NCBI GenBank assembly: GCA_905221605.1
Contig: CAJNDS010002279.1
Location: 129,001-193,000, forward strand
DNA length: 64,000 nucleotides
Reading direction: 5' to 3'
DNA from: Symbiodinium natans
Lineage: Eukaryota; Sar; Dinophyceae; Suessiales; Symbiodiniaceae
Numbering within the stretch: the stretch's first letter is position 1; every line of letters begins with the position of its first letter. Under the pieces are notes generated by a model. That model ran no database searches and was not told where the DNA came from. It saw only the letters and a program-made list of their open reading frames with translations. Made by a program: the position numbers and the translations under genes. Of this stretch, positions 20,469-30,894 are shown piece by piece.

Positions 20469-20577
20469 CCCCAAGGATCCATGTACCTACATACTATATA
20501 CTTGGGCCTTAAAAGCGTTGCTATAGAGTAGCTCTAGGGCCCAGGTATTTACGACAAAGGTACGTAGATCCTCAGGG
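20469..20577. mobile_element. palindromic short element, family F, second copy
   Basis: CCCAAGGATCCATGTACC and GGTACGTAGATCCTCAGGG as inverted ends; the core has TACTTGGGCC / GGGCCCAGGTA. A third fragment is near 37405-37465. Confidence 0.65.
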
Positions 20578-20881
20578 AGAAGCCTGATGGAGAACATGGA
20601 ATGTGGTTCAAACAAAAAGGCACCATCTTCATTCCTATGCGATCTACACACGAAACTTCTCAAGGTAAGTTTCACCAGCAGGAAGCCATGTATGTCAGCT
20701 ATGAATTAAGGCATGTTCTTCAATCAAGGGGGCTTGGGCTCTCGGATCCCCAGCCTAAGCTACCCTAAACCCTGGACCTCAACCCCTAAACCCTAAACCC
20801 TAAACCCTTAACCCTCTAACCCTAGACCCTAGACCCTAGACCCTAAACCCTAAACCTGAACCTTATCATCTGCAGGATAGA

Positions 20882-20956
20882 GTGTCCCAGCAGCCCGCCG
20901 CATCTGCGATGCCAAGCGAACCGCCGGTGCCGCATCTCGGAGACCACACCAGAAAG
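20882..20956 (+). CDS. putative exon, Pro/Ala-rich, unrecognised
   Basis: 25 open codons, VSQQPAASAMPSEPPVPHLG.., between CCCTAAA (left) and TTTAGGG (right). Confidence 0.33.
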
Positions 20957-21092
20957 GTTTAGGGTTTAGGGTTTAGGGTTTAGGGTGTTGGGTGTTTAGG
21001 GTTTAGGGTGTTGGGTGTTTAGGGTTTAGGGTGTTGGGTTTAGGGTTTAGGGTGTAGGGTTTAGGGTGTAGGGTTTAGGGTTTAGGGTGGTT
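20957..21092. repeat. TTTAGGG array with TTTAGGGTGTTGGG higher-order unit
   Basis: After four plain units, a TTTAGGG-TGTTGGG compound repeats about three times, then TTTAGGGTGTAGGG variants. Confidence 0.92.
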
Positions 21093-21293
21093 TAGGGCTG
21101 AGCGGGCAGGGTTTAGTTTTTAAATTTTCAAGCCGTTCATGCCAAGTGCAGCACAACTGCTGTTTAAAAATCTTAAGTGAGTGTTCAACGCTCCAGAACT
21201 CAGTTGAGGTGTGTGGGGGTGGGGAGGAGGGCGAGGCGTTGAGGAATCTCAACCTCAAGCCCTTTTCAAGTCCTTTTTTTTCTATGGATTGAG

Positions 21294-21362
21294 GTTTAGG
21301 GTTTAGGGTTTAGGGTTTAGGGTTTAGGGTTTAGGGTTTAGGGTTTAGGGTTTAGGGTTTAA
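21294..21362. repeat. TTTAGGG array
   Basis: Ten consecutive perfect units. Confidence 0.95.
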
Positions 21363-21699
21363 ACAAGCCAGGTGCGAAGAAGGGGCTTGTGCCATCTCGC
21401 CTAAACCCTCTTAAATCCCAAACACGGAGGATCACGATCTTGTGGCTTTAGGTCTCTTAGGGCAGAAGATGTCCGAGCCAAGTCTTTTTTGGCAGAACGA
21501 GCCACAGCCCTAAGTCCTACGACCCCCCTCTTACATAGCCTTAGTTCTGGGGGGAGCATAGGGGGCGTAGTACGGGGCACCCATGAGCCTCCTGCACCTG
21601 ACCCTTGTTAAAATGATCTGAAGTATGGGCCCTTAATACATAAGATGTATATACATGGTTATATGCCAGGGTCCCCAAATGAAGGGCCCATTCTTCGGA

Positions 21700-21828
21700 T
21701 ACTTATTAACCACTTATATAACTGTACTTGTAACTGTACTTATAACCATATTAGGGCACTTACGGGGCTTATAAGCGGGCTATAAGTACAGCTACAACTG
21801 GTTAGTAAGTACCATGAACCCCCAAGTA
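21700..21828. mobile_element. palindromic short element, family E
   Basis: ACTTATTAACCACTTATATAACTG.. is mirrored by ..CTACAACTGGTTAGTAAGT around a TTAGGGCACTTACGGGG core, ending in CCATGAACCCCCAAGTAG. Confidence 0.7.
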
Positions 21829-21954
21829 GATCGTACACAGCTGAAGGTTCGAAATGGTCGACAAAGTTTGGCACGACTGGCGGGCTGGAAACTTCGGCGC
21901 CCGGCCACTGGCGCAAGCAGCGGCAGGATCGCAACTACAGGGTTTCGGGCCCCT
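21829..21954 (+). CDS. putative exon, basic, unrecognised
   Basis: 42 open codons, DRTQLKVRNGRQSLARLAGW.., starting right at the end of the family E element (..CAAGTAG|), as expected if that element is intronic. Confidence 0.32.
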
Positions 21955-22317
21955 AGACCCGGACCTGCAAACCCTGGACCACTACATGGGACTCTATTGA
22001 CGTACAGTTTCATCGCACAACTGCCCTTTATTAGTAGGTATGACCCATAGTTGCTTAAAGCTGTGGGTAAAGAGGATCCCCAGGATACCCTGAACCGGTA
22101 ACCCTAAACCCTAAAGCCCTGAACCCTGCGCATGTGATGCGAAGTATCACAGCCGACCGAGACCTTTCGCTAGTGTTTTGTAACCCTAAACCCTAAACCC
22201 GAAACCCCAAACCCTAAACCCGAAACCCTAAACCCTAAACCCTAAACGTCTTGAACCCCAAACTTAGCATTTTGTGTGTGTGTGTGTGTCAGGGTGCAGA
22301 TGTGCTCGAAGGCCTTC

Positions 22318-22480
22318 TAGGGTTTAGGGAGTAGGGTTGAGGGATTAGGGCTTAGGGTTTTAGGGTTTAGGGTTTAGGGTTGGGTTTAGGGTTTAGGGAG
22401 TAGGGTTGAGGGATTAGAGTTTAGGGTTTTGGGGTTTAGGGTTTAGGGTTTAGGGTTAGGGATTAGAGAATAGGGTTGGG
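22318..22480. repeat. TTTAGGG array with GAGTAGGGTTGAGGGATTAG compound unit
   Basis: A compound of about 60 bp (TTTAGGGAGTAGGGTTGAGGGATTAG..) occurs twice, then a third truncated time: higher-order amplification within an array. Confidence 0.9.
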
Positions 22481-22509
22481 GTTGTAGGGCTTCGGGAGTC
22501 ACAAGATTT

Positions 22510-22612
22510 ACTTACTTAGCCACTGGTTGAACTTTAAACTGTTTGGCTTCCCTCAGTTAGTAGAAATAGTAAAGTTGAACCTTTTTTTCTCCCTTGGCTA
22601 TTGTAAGTTTAA
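22510..22612. mobile_element. family H element copy
   Basis: Carries GGTTGAACTTTAAACTGTTTGG.. and ..TTTTTCTCCCTTGGCTATTG, matching bestrophin intron 1 at 2944-3048. Confidence 0.6.
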
Positions 22613-23117
22613 GGGTTTCTGAGGTTCAAAGTTTGAGCACATTGCGGGCCTCTTTTGATGTACTGGCTCGCTAGCCACTTCCAGGCGCAGTGTCTAGATG
22701 ATGCAGGTTCTTGGGGTTTAGGGTTGAGGTTTCGGGTTTTAGGGTTAGGGTTTAGGGTTTGGGGTTTAGGGTTTCGGGTTTAGGGGCTTATCTTGGGGCC
22801 TTCTGGGCCAAGAACTTTCCAGGGATTGGGGGCAGCCCACGCCATACTATGCAAAGCGTCAGGGTGCCTAGTTGGGGGATGACTAGGTATATTCCAGTCA
22901 CTTTCCATATAGGCACAGGGAAAAGCCACATTTGGCAGAAAACCCGGTGCCGCGGGAGCAGCGTACCTGGACGCCCTACGTCCAAACCCTGAACCTCCTA
23001 TCTTGGGAAATCAAACCCTAGGGCTCCAAGTATACAAATAATACCTACATTGGGGTCTAAAGTCTGTACATAATACCTACTTCGGGCTATTTGGAGCCTT
23101 AGGGAAAGTGGCCCCAG

Positions 23118-23207
23118 GTCGAATCTTTCGGAGATGAGCGACTGCGACAAGCCTTCATGCTGTTTCCGGACAAGGGACCGCCAATTGGGTTGAAGGGAGG
23201 CTCTACC
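23118..23207 (+). CDS. putative exon, possible EF-hand-type helix
   Basis: Enters at CCCCAG|GTC and gives 30 open codons, VESFGDERLRQAFMLFPDKG... The DERLRQAFMLFDKDG pattern is typical of the first helix of an EF-hand, but the calcium loop is not intact (PDKGPPIG). Domain assignment is only a resemblance. Confidence 0.37.
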
Positions 23208-23356
23208 TGTAACTCTACTTACCTGCAGTTCAGTAGTAGCTACCCTTGAGAAGTAGGTATGACCCAGAAAAGTGTAGGTAAGAAGGGTCCCAGGAATTGC
23301 CTAGGGTTTGGGCTTTAGGTTCATGAAGAGTTCGGCACAAGGTTGTCTTGTATAGC

Positions 23357-23464
23357 ATGGTTTCAGATGCCGTGAATCGGCGAATGCACTGTCTGGGCTG
23401 GCCGGCAAGGATTGAGTCGAGTGGCACCAACTCCGGGCGAAGTGGCAAGCCTGTCCCAAAAAGG
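23357..23464 (+). CDS. putative exon, unrecognised
   Basis: 36 open codons, MVSDAVNRRMHCLGWPARIE... The frame continues further but then reads through telomere-derived sequence. Confidence 0.28.
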
Positions 23465-24398
23465 GTTTTGGGTTTCGGGTTTAGGCCCCAAATCCCCAAA
23501 CCCTTGTGGACCCCACAGAAGTGTCGGTTTTTCATGGTATAGGGCTTTCCCCAACCCTTTCCAAATAATTTCGCCCCATAAGCTGCATTTGGGGAGTGGA
23601 GGCCTGCGGAATGCTTCGGGTGAGGGGCTCCGGTTGTGTGAGGTTTATGAGGAGTTAACCTCCGTGCAATTGCATTGCGCCTTGTCTGTTCTTACTTGGG
23701 GCAGGGGGTCTGCAGGGTGGGGGGTCATATGGGCTCCCATACTGGAGAGGAATCATAAAACCGGAGCTTTGAACCACCCCCAAAACCCCAAATTTTCCCC
23801 AGCAAAGACATTTCGGGAGGTGTCGGTCTTTTCCGGTTCCGGCCATTTCGTTTGGGATTGGGGCCCTTTTTGTTCCTTCCATATTTCGTCCCAGCGGCTG
23901 AGACCCAAAAGTATTTGCTGTTGGGAAATACCCTTAACCCTCCCCTAAACCTAAACCCTAAACCCTAACCCTTAACCCTAAACCCCAAACCCTCAACCAA
24001 CCGTAGGGACCGAAAAACCCTAAGCCCTCAACCCTCCCTGGGTCCCTTTGAAAGGCCAAGCCTGTCTCAAGCTGTGAGGCTCTTCGCAACGCAGGGGCCC
24101 ACCTCCTAAACCCTAACCCTAAACCCCACTCGGCCCTCAGACCATGCAGCAGAAGCCCTAAACCCTACACCCTGCCCCTAAACCCTAAACCCTAAATCCT
24201 AGACCCTAGACCCTATAGACCCTACAGGAGCCGACCTCCTCTACCCGCAGTGGCGGGGGTCACTCCGCTGGGAGAAGCCCGGGAGGCTCAGTGCTCCGGG
24301 ATTGAGGTTGAGGTTCAGGGTTTTTAGGGTTCAGGGTTTAGGGTTTAGGGTTTAGGGTTAGGGTTTAGGATTTAGGAACCACTAAACTCTAAATTCTT

Positions 24399-24479
24399 GG
24401 GCCCACCTCGCGCGAACTCTTTACTGCCGACACCTACCTAGTTTCGCTGGCGCTTCTGTGGACCCGAAGCCTTCTTTCG
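24399..24479 (+). CDS. putative exon with hydrophobic segment
   Basis: 27 open codons, GPTSRELFTADTYLVSLALL.., stopping at a TTTAGGG array. Possible edge of a membrane segment; no family. Confidence 0.3.
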
Positions 24480-24659
24480 GGTTTAGGGTTTAGGGTTTAG
24501 GGTTTAGGGTTTAGGGTTTAGGGTTTAGGGTTTCAGGTTTAGGGGTCCTGCTACCCCCCAACTGCCCTCTAATAAAGGGGACTTATATACCCTGCTATTA
24601 TGGTTAAAGGGTCGTGGGGGGGGGGGGGGGGGTGCTTGTAGTCAGTCCCAAATATTGCT

Positions 24660-24780
24660 TGGGTTTGCTTTTAAGCTCTTTTGACTTAGAAGGCCTACTT
24701 GGTATCCCCCAGAAACCCGATAGAAGAATCTCATAACCCACCTCGCACTAAGCCAAAAGCTTCCAAGCAAGCAAGTGGAT
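24660..24780. mobile_element. family G element
   Basis: TTTTAAGCTCTTTTGACTTAG at the left and AAGCTTCCAAGCAAG at the right; the middle shares GGTATCCCC and CTCATAACCCACC with 12375-12560. Confidence 0.5.
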
Positions 24781-25358
24781 ACAACCAGGCCAGGGAAGCC
24801 GTGTTGTCCCTAAGGCCCACTAAGCTCCCCTAAGATCCTATTACGGTTTAGGAGTTTAGGGTTTCAGGACTAGGGCACCCTGGCAGAATCCCTTTGAACC
24901 CCGAGCTTTTAGGATAGATCCACAGGTCTCCTTCGATCCACGGAATCATTGTACGAGGGGTTTAAGGGCTTAGGGTTTAGGGTTTACACATGATATATGC
25001 ATGTAGAGGTTATCCCAGTGTCCCAAGGCCCCATAGCCCTTAAACCCCAGAACCTAAAGCCTAAAGCCCTATTTGAGTGGAGACTGTTCTCCGACGGCTT
25101 TCGGGGGTCGTAGGGGAGTCCCCGTGGAGTTGGGGCTAAACGAGAAACCGCGATGTTCCTGCTTAATGCTCTCAGTAGGAAAACGATGCGGCTGCGGTAG
25201 TCTCTGGGCCTGTGCAGGCCAGCACCCGATGAGCAGTGGAAGGCCAGGGAGCAGTTTAGGGTTTAGGTTTGCGGTTTTAGGGTTACAGCATGGATAAGTG
25301 TGTAAAACCTGGCGGAAGTTTTACTTACATGGTTCCCTATCACACCACAATCATAGGA

Positions 25359-25512
25359 GATTTGTTCAGAAGGTTTCAGGGCCCAAAACGGCTTTACAAG
25401 GGTTTAGGATTCAAATTAGGGCTTAAAGGGGTTTAGATTTGTTTAGAAGGTTTCAGGGCCCAAAAAGGCTTTACAAGGGTTTAGGATTCAAATTAGGGCT
25501 TAAAGGGGTTTA
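25359..25512. repeat. tandem duplication, 77-bp unit x 2
   Basis: The unit GATTTGTTCAGAAGGTTTCA.. is repeated head-to-tail with only two visible differences. Confidence 0.93.
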
Positions 25513-25767
25513 GGGGGGCTTATTTGTGTGGGTACGGAACTTTGCAAGAATGCTTTAAACTTCAAACCTCAGACCCTCAGCACTGAACCTTTGGTCCTTG
25601 AATCCTATTTCCTAAACCCTACAAACCCTAAACCCCAAACCCTAAACCCTAAAAACTAGACCCTAGGCCCTAAACCCTAAACCCTAAACCCTAAACCCTA
25701 AGCCCTAAACCCTAAACCCTAAACCCTAGACCCTAGACCCTAAACCCTAAACCCTAAAACCCTAACC

Positions 25768-25845
25768 GGCGGCCCCACTTCTCAGGCCTCGAAGCGCCGG
25801 GGGGCCGTCGCTTCGGACCTGCGGAAGGCCTGGTGTGTCATGGGA
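25768..25845 (+). CDS. putative exon, unrecognised
   Basis: 26 open codons, GGPTSQASKRRGAVASDLRK.., the only unique DNA between a 150-bp CCCTAAA array and a 200-bp TTTAGGG array. Confidence 0.3.
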
Positions 25846-25848
25846 TGG

Positions 25849-26057
25849 GGTTTAGGGTTTAGGGTTTAGGGTTTAGGGTTTAGGGTTTAGGGTTTAGCGT
25901 TTAGGGTTTAGGGTTTAGGGTTTAGGGTTTAGGGTTTAGGGTTTAGGGTTTAGGGTTTAGGGTTTAGGGTTTAGGGTTTAGGGTTTAGGGTGTAGGGTTT
26001 AGGGTTTAGGGTTTAGGGTTTAGGGTTGGGGGTTGGGGGTTGGGGGTTGGAGGTTGG
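25849..26057. repeat. long TTTAGGG array
   Basis: One of the longest heptamer arrays in the window, about 26 units with single variants, closing in TTGGGGG units. Confidence 0.95.
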
Positions 26058-26394
26058 GGGTATTGTTTTCTTTTTTGGTGTGGTTTTTCGGGTTTTCTTA
26101 GGGAGTTTAGGGTTTAGGGCTTATAGGGCTTATAGGGTTTATAGGGTTTAGGGTTGGACGGGGTTTTAGGGAGTTTAGGATGTTTGGGGCTTCGGGTTCC
26201 CAGGACGGGCTTACAGTTTCGAGGTTTATGGCCCCAGGAGACCTGACGCATCAGGGTCCTAGCTGTAATTCTATTGGTTCTTCGTGGGGTGTTCGGTGTT
26301 CTCTGTGTGTCTCTGTTTGTCCCTGTGTGTCTGTCTGTGCCTCTCTGTCTCTGTGTGGGGTGTGTGTGTGTGTGTGCGTTTGCATCGGTGTCTG

Positions 26395-26459
26395 CGTCCG
26401 TGTCTCTGTCTCTGTCTCTGTCTCTGTCTCTGTCTCTGTCTCTGTCACTCTCACTCTCA

Positions 26460-26494
<35 letters not shown>

Positions 26495-26500
26495 TCTCTT
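26395..26500. repeat. CTCTGT/CTCT microsatellite
   Basis: (CTCTGT)n grading into (CT)n. Open frames through it on both strands (poly Ser/Leu/Val or Arg/Glu) are low-complexity artefacts. Confidence 0.95.
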
Positions 26501-26539
26501 TTGGCAGGGTTTTGGTTTTGCTGTGTTCTTTGGTAACCC

Positions 26540-26900
26540 AATTAAGGGCCCATAGTTGGAACCCTAGACTAAACCCCCACATGTATCCCTAAACCCTCTA
26601 AAGGACACTCCGGCGCTTAGCATGCAAAAGTGCCAATAAAGGGCCCTTACCCGGCTAGCGCTGAAGCTGTAATTTCACTCAAACCGGAGGGTCGTGGTGT
26701 AGACCAGACGTCGGTATTGGAGGTGCCAATCGATCACTACCGAATCTGGAGCCTACAACTATCACATGATCACCATGGGTCCTTTATTGATTTACCAAAT
26801 AATATTCATGTGTGAAAAAGGTTATGACATCCTAAACCCAAAGCCCTAAACCCCTAAACCCTACAATATGACTGTGACATGATCTATGAGCTGCACATGT
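26540..26900. other. gene-free upstream region of the RCC1-like gene
   Basis: Unique DNA with only two short CCCTAAA patches. I see no spliced-leader relic, TATA box or other promoter motif I would trust. Confidence 0.45.
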
Positions 26901-26924
26901 TGTTGATGATGGGTCGGAGCAACC

Positions 26925-28379
26925 ATGTCCCTCACGATTGAGGTGGGCCTGCTAAGTGGCAGGACGGTTTCACTTGAAGCAGCACCGGGCGAGTCCGTAG
27001 AGGCATTGAAGAGCAGAGCACAGAAGACTCTGGCAGTTGGCAGGGGGCGACTCTTAAAATCCTCTGGGAGCGTTCTGGACGAAGCAGCCACGCTCGAGGA
27101 ATCGAGGTTGGAAGGTGGCGAGGTGCTCACTTTGCAGCTGAGCAGCACTTGCGGTTGCAGCACGGGATGTGCTTTTGCCGTCACTCTGGGCAACGGGTCT
27201 GTCGTAACCTGGGGCGATTCTTCGAGAGGTGGTGACAGCAGTCCTGTTCAAAGGCAGCTTAAGGACGCGCAGCAGATCCAAGCAACTGAGTATGCTTTCG
27301 CTGCCATTCTTGGTGATGGATCTGTTGTGACCTGGGGCGTTCCTGACAGCGGCGGCGACAGCAGTGATGTCCAAGGTATGCTGAAGGATGTGCGTGAGAT
27401 CCAAGCTACTCGAAGGGCTTTTGCCGCTATTCTGGGCGATGGGTCTGTTGTGTCCTGGGGGCATCCTTCCTGTGGTGGGGATCCTCGAAGTCTGGATCAT
27501 CTGCTGAAGGACGTGCAACAGATCCAAGCTACCAGTAACGCATTTGCTGCTATTCTGGGAGATGGGTCTGTTGTGACTTGGGGCGATGCCGTCCGTGGTG
27601 CTAACAGCAGGGATGTGCAAGGTCAACTGAAGGACGTGCAGCAGATCCAAGCTACCCGCGAGGCTTTCGCCGCCATTCTGAGCGATGGGTCTGTGGTGAC
27701 CTGGGGCCGTGTTTTTCATGGCGGCGACAGCAAGGCTGTGCAAGATCAGCTTCAGGACGTGCAGCAGATTCAAGCCTCAGGTTATGCTTTCGCTGCAATT
27801 CTGCGCGATGGATCTGTTGTGACCTGGGGATATGCTGCCTATGGTGGCGACAGCAGCTCTGTGCAAGGTCAGCTGCAGGATGTGCAGCAGATCCAAGCTA
27901 CCCTTCAGGCTTTTGCCGCCATTCTGGGCGATGGGTCTGTGGTGACCTGGGGCCTTGCTGATTGTGGTGGCGATAGCAGGGATGTGCAAGCTCAGCTCAG
28001 AGACGTGAGGCAGATCCAAGCATCTGAGTGCGCTTTTGCTGCCATTCTGGGTGATGGTTCTGTTGTGACATGGGGCATACCTACCTCTGGCGGCAAAAGC
28101 AGTGCCGTGCAACATAAGCTAAAGGATGTGCAGCAGATCCAAGCTACCCGCCAGGCTTTTGCCGCCATTCTGAGCGACGGGTCTGTGGTGACCTGGGGCT
28201 TTGCTCCCTTTGGTGGCGACAGCAGTGATGTACAAGACCAGCTGAAGGACGTGCAGCAGATTTTTGCATCCCAGCAGGCTTTTGCTGCCATTCTGGGTGA
28301 TGGGTCTGTGGTGACCTGGGGCCTTGCTGATTGCGGTGGCGACAGCCGTGCTGTGCGAACTCATCTTGTGAACGCGTAG
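26925..28379 (+). CDS. ubiquitin-like domain plus ten RCC1-like repeats, single exon
   Basis: 484 residues. ATG in good context (ACCATG) with an in-frame TGA 18 bases upstream; stop TAG 28377-28379. Residues 1-73 (MSLTIEVGLLSGRTVSLEAA.. to ..VLTLQL) follow the ubiquitin beta-grasp pattern, without a C-terminal Gly-Gly. From about residue 83, ten 41-residue repeats follow, the last partial, with consensus AFAAILGDGSVVTWG.. GGDSS.VQ.QLKDVQQIQAT. The GDGSVVTWG core is the RCC1 blade signature, but the unit is shorter than the usual 50 or more residues. RCC1-type propellers serve as protein-binding or exchange-factor modules; dinoflagellate relatives are often labelled HERC-like, but no HECT domain is present here. 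Repeats are close at DNA level (123-bp period), implying recent tandem amplification. No intron or telomeric array interrupts it, unlike its neighbours. Substrate and role unknown. Confidence 0.88.
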   Translation: MSLTIEVGLLSGRTVSLEAAPGESVEALKSRAQKTLAVGRGRLLKSSGSVLDEAATLEESRLEGGEVLTLQLSSTCGCSTGCAFAVTLGNGSVVTWGDSSRGGDSSPVQRQLKDAQQIQATEYAFAAILGDGSVVTWGVPDSGGDSSDVQGMLKDVREIQATRRAFAAILGDGSVVSWGHPSCGGDPRSLDHLLKDVQQIQATSNAFAAILGDGSVVTWGDAVRGANSRDVQGQLKDVQQIQATREAFAAILSDGSVVTWGRVFHGGDSKAVQDQLQDVQQIQASGYAFAAILRDGSVVTWGYAAYGGDSSSVQGQLQDVQQIQATLQAFAAILGDGSVVTWGLADCGGDSRDVQAQLRDVRQIQASECAFAAILGDGSVVTWGIPTSGGKSSAVQHKLKDVQQIQATRQAFAAILSDGSVVTWGFAPFGGDSSDVQDQLKDVQQIFASQQAFAAILGDGSVVTWGLADCGGDSRAVRTHLVNA

Positions 28380-28780
28380 AGGTACGGCGCAGCACTCGGC
28401 ACAAACGGGTGGGCGATCTCCTTCTTATTTGTTTTCTCTTCTCTGGCTCTCTCTCTCTCTCTCCATCCGTCTCTCGCTCGCCCGCTAAAACCAAACCTAA
28501 ACCCTTAAAATCATTGAGTTTTCCAAGCCCCCCAAGTGGCCTAAATGAGGTAGTAGGGAAGATTTGTTGTAGGGCAGGCACATGGGCCCCTTGCGGTTTA
28601 GGGTTTTGGCCTAGATATATACCCCATACCCTATGAACCCAAGGCCCATACTTCAGTCAAGGCATGGGGGCGATATTAAGGGATCAGGTACAAGTAGCTC
28701 CTAAACCCTATAGACCCTAAAATCTCAACCCAGTAAAATTGCCCCGAACCCTAAAACCCCTATTAGGGTTTGGGGGCACC
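28380..28780. other. 3' flank of the RCC1-like gene
   Basis: A short CT tract (28447-28465) and two isolated telomeric units; no gene recognised. Confidence 0.45.
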
Positions 28781-28911
28781 ATAGCCCTAAACCCTAGACC
28801 CTGAGACAGCGTCGAGTAAACCCTAAACCCTAATCCCTAAACCCTAAACCCTTGGGTCTGGGGGGGGGGGGGGGGGGAGGTTCTGGGACCTCTATGAACT
28901 TCTGCTTCCAG

Positions 28912-28954
28912 GCTGCCGTCTCCTTGCGTGCGGCAGAGGCTCTCTTGACAGGGT
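28912..28954 (+). CDS. putative short exon, unrecognised
   Basis: Enters at a good acceptor (CTTCTGCTTCCAG|G) and reads AAVSLRAAEALLTG before GTGGGTTTAG. An 18-G homopolymer lies 40 bp upstream. Confidence 0.3.
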
Positions 28955-29613
28955 GGGTTTAGGGTTTGGGGTTTAGGGTTTAGGGTTTGGGGTTTAGGGT
29001 TTGGGGTTTAGGGGATTTCAGCGGGGTTTAGGGTTTAGAGCTTAAGGTCCTCGCCTCTGCTTTCCCTGCACCAAGCAGTAGCCTCATTCTCTCCGTTATA
29101 GGGTTTACGTCCAACGGTTTAGGGGTTCCGATCATCTATAGACCACGAGGCTACATGGTTCTTTAGTTCTTTCTTTCTACCCAAACAACCTTATGTAACC
29201 GACTGGAATGTCTCCCCAAATGGGCGTGCCTCTTTACACCTTCAAGTCGCTCAAATTCTACGGGCCCTAGCTCCTGTATAAACCCTGGGCCCTAAATTGT
29301 GAACCCTAAGCCCTAACAAACAACGAATGACAAAGAAACAAGCATCCAGCATCCAACACGAAACAAACACTTAATCACTTCGAACATCCCCACCCTGCAA
29401 GTAAGGAGTTTGAAAGCTCATGTGGGTAGAGATTCTCTCGCTACTCTTCTCGGAGGTTCATGGTACTTGTTTCCCAATTCTAGCTGTACTTATAACCCAC
29501 TTGCAAGCCCCTAAAGTGCTCCAATATGGCTATGAGTATTGTGCTTTTGTGCCGCCCTCAGAAGTAGGGTCGGGCTCTGCAGTTCAACGTATATATATAT
29601 ATATATATATATG

Positions 29614-29735
29614 GGTTGGTGGTCTCTTTAAGTAGGGTTTCCGTTTTTTCTGTTTGATAGGGGCTTATGTTGGGGTCTGATTAGGGTATCTAGGGGCTAT
29701 GTTAAGGGAAAAATGTAACAGATAAAGAGGCCACC
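29614..29735. mobile_element. short inverted-repeat element, family L
   Basis: Ends GGTTGGTGGTCTCTTTAAG and ..AAAGAGGCCACC are inverted repeats; shares GTAGGGTTT, GGGTATCTAGGGGCTAT and GTAACAGAT with 45065-45174. Confidence 0.65.
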
Positions 29736-30417
29736 GGCCTTTATAAGTTATAAGTGGTGAATAAGTACCATGAACCTCCAAGTGGGGTTGGCCGCTTCAG
29801 TGACTCTCAGAGGATACTCTGGTGTTGGGCACTCCAGGAATTCTGTGTAGGGTCTAGGGCCAGGGTTTAGGGTCTAGGGTCTAGGGTCTAGGGTTTCGGG
29901 TTTCGGGTTTAGGGTTTAGGGTTTAAGGCACTCCAAGGACTCTCTGGGCATACTCTGGTTGGGCACCGCAAGGTCTCCCTGATGATCTGGGGTTGGGCTC
30001 CAGGGACTCTCTGATACTTGGGTTTAGGGTTTAGGGTTTAGGGGTTGGGCGCTCCAGGGACTGGTACTTGGGGTTGGGCATTCCAACAACGAAATACTCT
30101 CAATTTGGGCTCTCCATAAATGTCTGGTGATACTCTGGGGTTGGGCAGAGACTCTCTACTCCGGGGCGAGGAGTAGACCGGGCGAGGAGAAGAGTTTAGT
30201 GCAAAATCGAACAGCGCCACTGTGGAGGGAAGAAAAAGGTTTAGGGTTTACGGTATAGGGCTTTTCTTGCAATCCTTGGAGGCTAGCTCGAAGGCCCTAA
30301 GGACTTTTATTTTGCACTCTCCTTGAATATGGTCCCCATGTGTCCCCTATATACCTAAGTAGCCCCAATGCAGCCCCACATTAAACACGGTTTCTGGGCT
30401 GGCCGGCTACACTTAAA

Positions 30418-30536
30418 CTTTGGGATGTTCCCCCTTAAACTCACAGTCAGCCCTTAATTCGGATTATAGTGCCCGGTTCGTATAGTCCCCATTATGGACT
30501 CTTGGTATAAGGGGGAACATCCCAAGTTAAAACTCT
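30418..30536. mobile_element. family D element with TTAAA target duplication
   Basis: CTTTGGGATGTTCCCCCTTA.. is mirrored by ..TAAGGGGGAACATCCCAAG. Flanked by TTAAA at 30413-30417 and 30537-30541. Confidence 0.72.
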
Positions 30537-30606
30537 GAAGCCCTGAGCCCTGAGTGAACCAGGGTTTAGGGTTTAGGGTTTAGAGTTTAGGGTTTAGGGT
30601 TTAGGC

Positions 30607-30678
30607 GAATTGACCAAGGCTGCACCGGAACACGAGATTTCGGGCTTCGCGCTCGTCTTCGTTCCCCAGGCTGGGCCT
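30607..30678 (+). CDS. putative exon, unrecognised
   Basis: 24 open codons, ELTKAAPEHEISGFALVFVP.., after a TTTAGGG array and before an AT/GATA microsatellite (30680-30770). Confidence 0.33.
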
Positions 30679-30894
30679 TTTTCCTTATAAATAAATATAT
30701 AAATATAAATGTAAGTATATATATCTATCTATCTATCTATCTATCGATCTATCTATCTATACGTACATACACAGACCCTCAACCTGAATCCTAAACCCTA
30801 GGCCCCAGTTCTTTGTCAAAAAAAAGCGCACAGCCTCGATTGTTCCCTGCAGAGTGGCTCCATGAGGGGTCAGCTAGGCGGGTGAAAAAAAAAG

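Noticed and set aside
23412-23948. 178-codon plus ORF
   Set aside because: The frame crosses telomere-derived sequence, and composition changes along it. Only the small block at 23357-23464, which reads in a different frame, seemed worth listing.
26180-26592. Four overlapping ORFs of about 100 codons on both strands
   Set aside because: They translate the CTCTGT/CT microsatellite and have no protein-like composition.
27054-28581. Long minus-strand ORFs opposite the RCC1-like gene
   Set aside because: They are shadows of the 123-bp repeats; the plus frame has the start, stop and conserved repeat motif.
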